Below are positions 37,571 to 50,276 of a stretch of DNA of 64,000 nucleotides, piece after piece. Position 1 is the first letter of the stretch. Each line of letters starts with the position of its first letter. The notes beneath the pieces are model-generated. The model saw only the letters and a list, made by a program, of their open reading frames with translations. It was not told where the DNA came from and searched no databases. Location: positions 1,489,501 to 1,553,500 of the forward strand of contig JAKNDB010000108.1 of NCBI GenBank assembly GCA_024305405.1. The letters run 5' to 3'. The translations under genes and the position numbers were made by a program. The DNA is from Dirofilaria immitis (Eukaryota > Nematoda > Chromadorea > Rhabditida > Onchocercidae).

Positions 37571-37623
37571 ATATATATTTATTTATTTATTTATTATTTT
37601 GTTAACTAAATTAATTATTTTAT

Positions 37624-37632
37624 AATTTGCAG
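37624..37632 (+). promoter_or_regulatory. Candidate trans-splice acceptor before the ELAPOR-like gene
   Basis: AATTTGCAG ends at 37632, 14 bases before the ATG at 37647, in sequence that otherwise lacks an upstream exon. It fits a nematode acceptor consensus; it could equally end an intron in the 5' UTR. Confidence 0.4.
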
Positions 37633-37646
37633 TATCATCTCGAGAA

Positions 37647-40600
37647 ATGCAAAATTACAATAGTATTTATATATTATTGATTATTTGTTGTATATCGGTA
37701 TGTTATTTTTTTAATTTCGAATTAAAATTTTTTTGTTTACAAATTAATTTATATATTTAAATATTTTAGTAATAAAAAAATTAAGTAGAATTAATTTTTT
37801 TTTTATTTTATTTTATTTTTTGTTTGTTTTAATTTGTTTACCTTTTTTTTGTCTACCTTTTTTGTTTATCTTTTTTGTTTACCTTTTTTTTTGTTAACAG
37901 AAATTAAATTAATTTTATGTTCCTTCTTTTTTTTTAATTTATTGTTTATCAATGTTATGCAAATTTTAGAATTATTTATTTATTTATTTTTTTTTTTAAA
38001 GATTTCCGAAGTGTATATGTTAAGAAGACATATGCATAAACATGATATCGATGAAACACCATTAGAAATTAATCATGGTGATTATAAGCTTGGCGAATTA
38101 TTATCATTACGCACTGATGATGTGATAACGGAACGTGATAGAGTGATGGATATTCGAAAAGGTGATCATCTTACGATTGATTCAGGTTAATTTTGATAAT
38201 TTATTAAGCTTTACTTTTTTTTCTGTTAAAATATTATTTAGTTAATTAATTTTTACATATATATTAATTGATTAATTAATTAAAGTTGTAATTTTTGTAA
38301 AACTTTTTTTCTTTTAAATTTTCAATTAAAATTTGTATAATTTGATTGTATTCAAATTTTTAGATCATTGATTGATTAAAAGAAAATATGGTGATAAGCC
38401 TTATCTTTGTAATTTGAAATATAATGCATTACCATTTTATCTTTATATAATATTTTTACAGTATTATTTATAATAATTTTTAATCATTTCTTATAATCAT
38501 TTTTGATAATTTGATAAAATGATGCACTATCATTTTGTCTTTATATAATATGTTGACAGTATTATCTATAATGATTTATAATCATTTCTTATAATCGTTT
38601 ATGATAATTTGATAAAAAATTTTAATTTTTCGGGAAATTTATGTGCATATTTTTAAATATTATATTATCTTTTTTTTTTGAAAAAATTCACAATAAATTT
38701 TGATATTATTTTAAAATTCTTTATCAGTTATCATTAAATGCAAAATTATTTTGTCGTTAACAATTTATAAATTATGCAAAATTTTTCAAATATTTTTCAG
38801 CGAATTATAAAATAATAAAATAATTTTTCGTTATCATTTTGGAAAATTAATTAACAAATTTATCATTAAGTAAAATTAAATTTTAAATAATACTTCTTTA
38901 TATATCTATAAAAATATCACTGATAATTATGTATGTATTTGTAAAGTTATGTCTAAATAAAAATAAAACTTTTGTTAAATAATCTGTACTTATTCCACAT
39001 ACTTTACTTATTCCGGATGTTTCACATATTCCGGAACTGATAATCCCGATTTCGTCCTTTGTTTAAACTTGCTCGTTTATGAAAATTATGCCTGAATAAA
39101 ATAAAACTTTTATAAAATATCTTGCACCTAATTCCGAGGGGCTAAGATGAAATTCCAACTTGATAATATATCAAACTTAGTCCTTTATTAAAGCCTTAAA
39201 ACAAATGGTAAAATGCCAAATGCAAAAATAGTTTCGGGTTGCATGAACAAAAGAGCCTACGATGACAAGTTGGCTCATTTATTATGCAATTGATTAAACG
39301 TTGAAATCGATGAGTAGCGCAGCATTAGATGGTGAAACTGCTAAAAGGAAGCAGCATTAAAGAGCCTAGCTGAAATAAGTGACTAGGATGCCTAATCAGC
39401 CTGAGCAACGGTGGCTTGTCTCATTTTCATTTTCTTCAACCATACAATGCATTCGTTGATTTTCGATTCATTTTTATGATAAATATATTTTTCATTTTGT
39501 TTTCTTTTTCATTTTATTTGTTTATTTTTGTTTACTTATTTATTCGTTTGTTTATTTGTTTATTACTTTTGTATTTGTTTATGCTGACATTTGCATCGTT
39601 AACATTAAGCACTATTTACGTGGATCACGCCAATTAGTTCTTCATTGTAATTAATTGTTTATTTTGTTTATTTATTCATTCGTTCGTTTATTGTTTATTA
39701 CTTTTGCATTCGTCTATGTTGACATTTGTATCGTCCAAATTAAGCAATATTTACGTGGATTACGCCAACTAGTGCTACGTAATGATTGATTGCTTATTTT
39801 GTTTGTTTATTTATTTATTATTTCGCATTCATCTATCTATAATAGCCTTTTTATTGTTCACATTAAGTAATATTTACATCAATTACGTCAACTAATACGA
39901 CGTAGTAGTTGATTATTTATTTTGTTTGTTTATTTATTTCAGATCACTAGAAATATTGAAATATATTCCAATCATTACTAACTTATAAACTTATCCATCA
40001 TTAATTTTATTTGGAAAAAAAAAAAAAAAAAAACGAAAATTCAATGAGGGCAATTTGATTATTAATATTATTTGCTAATATGAAATTACTTTTTCTCTTT
40101 TTTTTCCGCTAAAATATTTATGCAACTTTATCATTCCCATTTAAATGAATTTTTATTTTCATTTCGTTTTAAAAATTAAAAACTTCAAAATTAATTTCTC
40201 AAAAAAATATTCAAAATTAAACTTAGCAATAACTTTTATTTATTATTAAATTTTAATATTTATCAAATAAAATCATTTAATGCGTTAACAAATTTTATTC
40301 ATTCTATATTTTACTGAAATAATTAATACCTAAAAATTGGTATTAATTAATTTCATCAAATTATGAATGAATTGTATCAATGAAATGATAATCAACTTAA
40401 TTAATTTATCAACTTAATATTCTCGAGAGTTTCATCATCTTCTGATATATCATCAAAGTTTATTTATTTCTATTGAAATGTTAATACCTGAAGTTTGTAT
40501 TAGTTAATTTAGCATATTAGTGAAATAACAACTCATTAATTAATTATTTAATCGATATTCTCAAGAATTTTATCATTCCTTTATATATCATCAAAGTTTG

Positions 40601-40821
40601 TTTATTTCTATTAAAATGTTAAAGTTTGTATTAATCATATGCTATATTAGCAAAATAATAATTGGATTGATTGCTTAAATTAATCAACTGATATTCTCGA
40701 GAGTTTTGTCAAGAAAAGAAAATTCATTCATTTTATAATTTAAAAGGACAATGAAAAGAATGGAACAAAAAGAAGAAAAATTAAAATTAAAATAATTGTA
40801 AATAAACATGTCAAAGGTAAG

Positions 40822-40852
<31 letters not shown>

Positions 40853-43800
40853 AAAAATAGGGAGAAACGAGAAGGAAATAAAAGAAAATGTTATGGCCAA
40901 AGCTATGAATTAATATTGGCCATATCGAGCCAAGTGCACCAAATGCTACCAATCAATTTTTTTTTTTCAGCCTAACAAATTTTCATTTCTTGCAATGTCG
41001 AGACTGTTATTTTCTTATTGCATCCATTTCTTCGCGTGTTTTTTTTCAATCTTTTTTATCGAACTTTTTGATATTTAGATTCGTACTAATTTTTCTCTCT
41101 CATCTTTTCTGCTTTTCTCGTATTTTCTATTTATACTATGCTTTTCGCCATAATCTCATTTTTTCTCTTTTTCTTTTTGATTAATTTAAAAAATAAATGA
41201 TTAAAATTATTTTAAAAAATTTATACTATTAATTATGATACTTGTTTTATATATTATTTAGTAAATTCAGCGACTAATCATTCTCGAACGATAAGGAATT
41301 CTAATATTATTAGTGCAGATATTTGAACCAATTGAACTGATTAATATGCACTATTAATAGTAGTAAATTTAGCATTCTCGAAAAATGATAAGTTTCAATC
41401 ATTCTCGAAAATTAATAAGTTTTAATATCTATTTTTTTCATTTCATTCAATTCATTTCAATGAAAATTTAATTAAATTCATTTGAATTTAAATTTATCCA
41501 TTTAAACAAAAAACAATTTTTTTCTATAAAAACCATTGATAAACTAATTGATAAAATGATAATTGCTTTAACTAATCTTCAAATTTAAATTCAAAATTAA
41601 GTTAGCAAAAAAAAAGAATTTAAGTTAATAAATATTATTTAGAATGAATATTTTTTTGCAAAATTATTCAAAAAATTTTGAAAATTAGTTAAAATTTAAA
41701 CTTTTTATTTAATTAAAACTTAAAAATATAATTTTTGATATTCAATTTAAGTACAAAATTCAATTTTATTTAATTATAATATTATGAGTTAATTAAAAAA
41801 TTTTTAATTATAATCAAATATTCATTTTATATCTCGTCGTTTTTCCTACATTCTTTTCATTTGTTTACAATTGTAATTATGTTAATTACAGGTGCTAAAT
41901 TAAATTTATCCATTTCAATTTTCATTTTAAGTACTCAATTTTTCGTCGTTTCTCTTTTAACGAAAAATTTCTTTTATTATATTTAAAATAAATTATTTTA
42001 TTACAGGTATCGTTCTGTGATAATCAATGATAATATTAACCAGGCTAAATATTGATCAAGCGATAATATATGAATATCGAACATTTTATTCGTATCATTG
42101 GAACGACTCATTATTTATCACATTTTAATTCCCAATCAATATAAATGATGAATTTTGGTACTTAATTAAATTATAATATTAATTTAATTTTTATTGATTA
42201 TTATTTCACGGAAAAAACAGGACGATAAATTTTTAATAATTATTCCCATTTGAGTATTTTATTATTAAATATTTGATTAGAATATCGCTCGCTTAATTTT
42301 ATCAATTATTGCTGTCAAAAAGATTAATTCTTGATAATTATTTCTATTTAAGTATTATTGTTATTAAGTATTTGATTAGAATATCTTTAATTTATTAATT
42401 ATTATTTAATAATATAATATTAAATGAGTAATTCTTACTAAATATTTCTATTCGAATATTATATTATTAAATATTTGATAAAAAAATATCGTTTAATTTT
42501 ATCAATTATTATTCTAAAAACGAATAATTCGTGATAAATTATTTTTATTTAAGTATTATTATTATTAAGTATTTGATTAGAGTATCATTTAATTTATCAA
42601 TTATTATTCTAAAAATATGAATAATTCGTGATAATTATTTCTTTTTTTTTTATTAAGGTATTATATTATTGAATATTTGGTTGATACAATTATTTTATAA
42701 TAATACATTTGGTAAAAATGTACCATTGATGATTTTCAATATGAATATACAAAATGTAATGATAATGGTGAACGTTGGCGTGTTGCAATACCTAAAATTG
42801 ATAATTTAGAATGTGATAATGGAGTACCATTACCGATACGTGGAGTTAATTGTTGTTTGTTTTTTTTTTTTTTTTTTTTTAATTATTAAATTAATTTATT
42901 TTATTTTATTTTAATATATAAAATTTTAATCATTTAAAAAATATTATTTATATTATTAATATTTAAATGAAATTAATTTTGATTAGATAATTTTAATTTA
43001 ATCATTTTTATCATTCAAATCTTTGATATACTATTTTTTCGTATATTTTGTTTAAAAGCTAAATTAAGCTAATTAAAATCTTAACTTAAATTAAATCGTA
43101 TTTTTAATTAAATTGATAATCAATTATTAATATTTAAGTAAAAAATGTTTCCATAGTATATGATTTTAATTTAATACTTTTACTACTGAAATTTAGGATT
43201 TACTAATTCATTCTTTTTATCTAATCATAAATTTAAGATAGTTAAATTCTAATTTAAATTAAGTCACATTTTTAATTAAATTCATAATTAATTATTGATA
43301 TTCAAATATCGATAGCATGATTTCAATTTGATAATTTTCGCTACTGAAATTTGACATTTACTATTTCCATTCTATCTAATCGTAATTTTAAGGAAATTTA
43401 AAATCTTAATTTAAATTAAATTATGTCTTTAATTGAATTCATAATCAATTATCAATATTCAAGTAAATGATCGATAATATGATTTTAATACGATAATTTT
43501 CATTTTTAAATCTAAAATTTACTCTTTCGTTCCAATCTATTCAATCATAATTTTAAGGCAATTAAAGTTTTAATTTAAATTAAATCATATTTGTAATTAA
43601 ATTCGTAATTAATTCTTGCTCATATTAATTCTAGCATTTAAATGTGATCCTGGAATGTATTTGGATATTGTCACACAACGTTGTCAACTTTGTCCGAAAG
43701 GTTTTTTTTTTAAAATAATTATCCCGGTAATTTCTTCACTAACAAATTTACATAAATAAATTTGGTTAAAAATTTTTGACAAATATATTAAAATATATTT

Positions 43801-46800
43801 TAAATAATAACTTTTTTTTTTTTCAGGTACATATAGTTTAGGTGATGGCATACGATATGATATATTTGATGAAATTCCATCAAATTTTGAAATTGAAAAT
43901 ATTAATATTTTACCGGAACGAAATATCGATATGAATAATAAGGAAGCAACGGAAGAATGTCCGATACGGTAAAAATTTTAATTTTTTTTTTTTTTTTATT
44001 ATTTCTCGAGAAGATCGATGATCGTAAACTTGAACGAGAAGCAGCTTTATAGATGGTGCAATGTAAAACTTTAAAAACACTTGAATTAATGGATTCTAAA
44101 AAATTTGATGATGATGAACTGAATGATGATGTTGAATTTCAAATTAAGTAAAAAAAAAAAATTTTAAAAATTAATTTAAATTTGAAAGGCATAAAAATGA
44201 CTATTTAATATATTAATAATTAAAAAATATCGTTTTTCCTTTTTTTTTCTTTTTTTTTCAAATATAATTTTTAATAATTTCAAAAAAAAAAAAAATGTTT
44301 TTAGAAAAGGTTGGATAATACGAAATACCGAATTAATATATGTACCATCACCATGTTTATCGAGATTAAGTTATAGCGTTAATTTAATACATCCTGGTTA
44401 CGTTGAATATGCATATCGTTTACCACGTAATAGTCGTGCGCTTATTTTTAACGTTGACGTACGAAATGATAGATGTCGAAGTTATAGGTATTTTCTCTCT
44501 TTTTTTTTTTTTTTGTGTAATTTTATTTTATTTCTTTCATTTTTTTTGAATCAAATTAAATTCAAAAATTTAAATAATATAAATTAAATTAAATAGTATA
44601 AGTTAAATTAAATAATATAAATTAAATTAAACAGTATAAATTAAATTTAAATAATATAAAGATTTAAATAATATATTTCAAAAAAATTTTAAATACAAAT
44701 ACTTAAAAATGATCGCTAAAAAATTGAAATAAAATAATTGAAAAATTTTATATTTGCGTAAAATTTTATTAACTTTGCACCTTTATTTTATGCTAATTTT
44801 CTAATTGAAATAAATATGAAATTATTAGATTAATGATAATTTGATAATGAAAATTTTGAATTTTATTTTCAAATTTTTTTTCTCGAGATTTCAAAAAAAA
44901 ACAGAAATATACTTATAAATAGCATTTCGAATTTAATTAATTAATAATTACAGAGATGAAATGAAGCAATTAATGGGAAGTAGTTTAAAGAAGGCAAGTT
45001 CAGAGGATAGTAGTGATTGGCGTCGTGATCGAATTGAATTAAAAGCTGGCCATAATGTTATCAGTTGGACAGTGATGAGTTATCGTTTGGATGCTTTTTA
45101 TAACAATGATGTGATAACAATATCACATATTGATGTCTACAGTATTCATTTTATTACAAATATTTCATTTCATACTTATAATTAAACAAGGAAATTCATT
45201 AAGATTAAAATTTATCTTATTATTGATTGAATGGTTGATAAGCTGATAGCTCATATATATATTGGATAGTTGATAAAAGTTTTCACTTCAAATTTTCATT
45301 TTAAAATGCTAACAGATGACTTTACGTTGATCAATTTTTCGGATTAATATAATTCATAGCTAAGAATTCTTTCATTGATATAAAATTCATAATTAATAAC
45401 TCTCGAGTTCGCTTGATATGATCTGCAATTAACAACTGTTAACTTAAATATGATCCGAATTCTCGAGTTAGCACAGTTAATAGCTCTTTTAATTATTTGA
45501 TTTTGATTTTAAGTATTTTTTCATTACTTCTTTTGGCTATAGATAATATCAGGCATGTCAGTTTTGCATTAAAATAATCGATTTTCCATTTCGAATTTCA
45601 TTAAACAATATTGATGATTTGCGGCATTCAAAGCTGTCAAGTAATAAAGCCAAGTTTTGCTCATTTCTTGACCATATGTCAGTCTCGAATTGTAATTTCA
45701 ATTAAAATTTTATTAGATTATATTGATAGACTTAAAATTCCAAGTAGCCAAGTAATAAAGCCAAATTTTGTCCATTTCTTGATGATATGTCAATCTCTAT
45801 TTTAAATTTTATTAGGCTATATTAGTAGATTTAACACTGTCAAGTAGCCAAGTAATAAAGCCAAGTTTTGCACAATTCTTGCAGGATTACAACAAGTGGA
45901 AAAATGCAGTAATTGTCCTGGTGGAACATATAGTGGCGTTGGAGCGAAACAATGTCGATTTTGTCGTGCCGGATATTACAGTCCACCAGGTTCTACACAA
46001 TGTATTCGTTGTCCTGCATTACAGTATTCGCGTAAGTTATTATAAATTGTATACGGTAATATTGCGTACGGTAGCACCAAATTAACTTATGAAAAATTTG
46101 AAATAATTTAAAAATTAATTTTATTATTCAATTTTTTTGTTTTTAAATAAAATAATTTTTAAAAAATTTATTCGTTCATTTATAGATGCTCGTTCAACAT
46201 TTTGTATCAATCGACCAATTTGTTCATTAAATGATTATTATCCGGTATTAAAACCATGTATCAATGGTAAAACACGTATGACATTTGTTAAAGTTCAACC
46301 AAATATTTGTCGTGATGATTTAATTGATGCTGTTAAGGTTAAATTTTAAAAATTGATATTTAAATTTAATCGCTAATATTTAAAAATTGATATTTAAATT
46401 TAATCAATAATAGTCAATAAATTTTGCAATTAACGAAATTACAATAAGCATATATATATATATATATATATGAATTAATGAGTTTTGATGAATAAAATTA
46501 ATATCTGTACTTAATTACTCGATAGATACTATATAAATGACTATTGTAATTTGAAAATGAATTTTGTAGCTGGTATGTTTAAATTTGAAATATCGTATTT
46601 TCTATTCTTTTTAATTTCAGATTTTTAATTTCAGTATTTTTTCTTTTGAAATTAATGCCCAAAATTATTTAATAATAGCAATAATTTTGTAATTAAAAGA
46701 AAAAACAGCAAAAAAATGAATATATTAATAATTTGATTAATTAAAATAAAATAAATGATTGTTGTAATTAAAATTAAAATGTAAAGGAAAAAGCGCATAT

Positions 46801-49800
46801 TATATTTTTATCATCTTTTAATTTAATTAAAAATTTTTTCTTTTGAAAATGATATTTAAATTTAATTAATAATGGCGTAAATTTTTTAATCAAGATGGAA
46901 AAAATAAACAAATAAATTGACGTATATAAATTAATTATTAATTAACTAATTTAAATTTAATTAACAATAATGGTGTTTAAAAGAAATTAATTTTAAATCG
47001 GAAATAAACAAATCTATATATATATATATATATATCAATGATAATAAATGATAATAATAATTTTTTCTAATCAAAAAAAGAAGAGAAATAAATAAATCGA
47101 TATATATATATATATGTTATCAATGATAATAAATGATAATAATAATTTTTCTAATCAAAAAAACGATGAGAAATGAATAAATCGATATGTATCAATGATA
47201 ATAAATAATAATAATAATTTTTCTAATCAAAAAAGAAGAGAAATAAATAAATCGATATGTATCAATGATAATAAGTAATAATAATAATCATAGTAATAAT
47301 AGTAATAATAATAATCATCACAATAAACTAATCATGATGCTAGCAATGATCGTTATTTAAATGAATGAAATTAATATTTATTACCTAACTTAATGATAGA
47401 TAGATAAAATGATTATTGTAATTAAAATTAACATACAGGGAAAAAAGCATATCAAATATCGGATGTGTAACAATTATATATGCAGATACCAGAAGCTGGT
47501 AATGAAATTCCATGTCCGAAGTGTAATCCGGGAATGAAATTGAATTCAATTGGTCAATGTGTTTTTGCGAAAAAGATCATTACTCGCATGGCGAAGGTTT
47601 TCCTTTTATTGTATTTTATATTTTGTATTTCGTATTTTGTATTTTAAGTTTTTCTTTTCCAATACCAATATTGATTTCTCAAAAAAAATTTTTATTATAA
47701 ATAAAATATTGAATTATTAGCATTTTATTAATTGAATTTTAATTTTTAATCGAATTATTAATATTTTGTTAATTGAATTTAAATATTCAGTTTTTCAATT
47801 TTAATTCAATTTTTTGATTTAAATCGCTATTACATTAATCATACAGCTTATGTAGGAAATTTTTGTAAGAAGATGTGATTTTATGCAAACCTATTATTGA
47901 CCTTTGTTAACCTTTGAGATGCACAGAAACTCCTATCATAGGATTAGAATATATTTCTTTTGTTTTATAGAACCTATTATTGATGTTTGAGCGTAAAGAA
48001 ACTTTCTTCATTAGAACATATTTTTTTCATCTTATACAACATTTCATTGACCCTTGTTGACCTTTGTTGACCTTTGGGATGCACAGAAACTCCCATCATA
48101 GGATTAGAATATATTTCTTTCGTCTTATTGATCTTTGTTGACCTTTGGGCATGTAAAAGTTTTCGTGATAAGATCCGAATATATCTTTCCGGTCTTATGA
48201 AGTCTATCATTATGATCTGACCACATTTCTTTCGTTTTTAAAACTTGTTATTGACCTTTGCCGACTTTTGTTGACCTTTGCTGACGTTTGAAATGAATAG
48301 AAACGACAAAATTTATTTAATTTAAATTAATTATTATATTTGATTCAATGATTTCGAATTCAATATTTAAGCGAAAAGAAAACAAAAAGTAAATAGAAAA
48401 AAGAACAATCAAATTTTAAATTTTGAAATTAAATAATTAAAATAAAAAATGGAAAAATGCTAATTTTACTTTTTCTTTTTTTTTTTTTTTCATTTTTCAG
48501 AATGTCATCGATGTCCAATTGATACATTACCAAATTATGGTTATCATTATATCATTTGGAATACACTTCCACCAAATATGTTCACCAAATGTGAATATAT
48601 CATTGAAGGTATTTAAATTAAAATTAAAATAGAATAATGGAATTTAAATTTAAAATTTGAATTTCACCCCTTTTTTTTCCTATTCTTTTAAAGTCTAATT
48701 CATCGATTGGAATAACGTTGTTTGCGTGAAATTTAAATTTCAAAATTCGAATTTTCCTTCTTTTTTTTTTAAAGAATTTAATTTGGTGGAATGGAAACTT
48801 TTTTACAAAAGAATTTAAATTTAAATTTTGAATTAGAATTCGAATTTTTTGTATTAAAAGAATTTAAATGTTTAAAACTCAAATTTTTGTTTTTTTCTTT
48901 TTCAAATTTTTTTTTAAAATTCGATTCGTTCGTTGGAGCAAAATTTGCTTGCATAGAATGTAAATTAAATAAACTTTGATTTGATTTAATTTTTTAAATC
49001 AAATTTATTTATTAGCCATAGATTTGCATGAATAGAATTTAAATTTTAAATTTAAATTTTTCTTTATTTTCTCTTATTCTCTTAAAATCTAAGAAGTAGT
49101 AATGCAAGAAATTTAAGCGTTAATTAAATTTTAGCGCAAAATTGTTTGCATAAATTTTCTCTTCCAATCAAGAAATTAAATTTGAAATTTAAATTTAAAT
49201 ATCAATTTTAGGTGATTCAATGCATTGTGCAATTGATAATGCCTGGATACCATCCGGTAGTATGATACAAAGTTCATCAACACAAGAAAAAGGCATAGCA
49301 CTTGAACTTGGCCTAATAATACAACATGGCTTTTCAAATCCATTACTTGCATTTGATGAGCCAACATCATCACATAATCCAATTGCACATATAACATTTG
49401 ATTTTGAAATGAAATGTTCGGATGATAGTTGTGTATTATATTTTATTGAAGTTTGTTTTCCAAATTTATTTATATCCTAGAAAATATTCTAATTTTTCAT
49501 CCATCAATCATTCCTTCTTTTTTTTTTTTTTATTCTAATAATTCGAATATATATTTAAATAATTTCAATAAATTATACAAATTTATATATCATACGATAA
49601 TTATATATCATATCATATCATATCATATCACATCGTAAGCTATTATACATAGATTTATGTAAATATATATATGTTATAAAATATAAAATATTGTCATTGT
49701 GTATTTATATATATATATATGTATATTATGAGTAATTCGAATACATATTTAAATAATTTTAATAGATTATATAAATTTATATATCATATTATATCATATC

Positions 49801-50221
49801 ATAAGTTATCATACATATATATATATATATATATACATGCTACCAAATATAAAATGTTATCATAGTGTATTTATATATATATTATAAATAAATCGAATAC
49901 ATGTTTAAATAATTTTAATAAATTGTACAAGTTTTAATACACTCGATAATTATATATCGTATCATATCATATCATAAGTTATCATACATATATATATATA
50001 TATATATATATAAGTTATAAAATACAAACTGTTATCATAGTGTATTTATGTATATATTATAAATAATTCGAATACATGTTTAAATAATTTTAATAAATTG
50101 TACAAATTTAAATATCATATGATAATTATATATATCTATCAGAAGTTTTGATATATCCGATAATTATACATACATATATCATATCATATCATATCATATC
50201 ATATCATATCATAAGTTATCA

Positions 50222-50276
<55 letters not shown>

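Larger units (their letters stand above)
32112..37646. other. Divergent intergenic region between ENPP (-) and ELAPOR-like (+) genes
   Basis: About 5.5 kb with no supported exon. It holds a (TA)n run at 32140-32160, the CACGTA-rich repeat field (32500-33340), an ACGT-rich field (33700-35640) and CA/TG microsatellites near 36630 and 37420. It should contain the promoters of both neighbours. The 35634-35984 minus-strand frame has no recognisable features. Confidence 0.55.

Noticed and set aside
36388..37625. Several frames rich in C/V or H/T
   Set aside because: They read the CA/TG microsatellites.
44053..44147. Use of the island as an exon of the ELAPOR-like gene
   Set aside because: Its length is not compatible with the phases of the neighbouring exons, and joining it gives an early stop.
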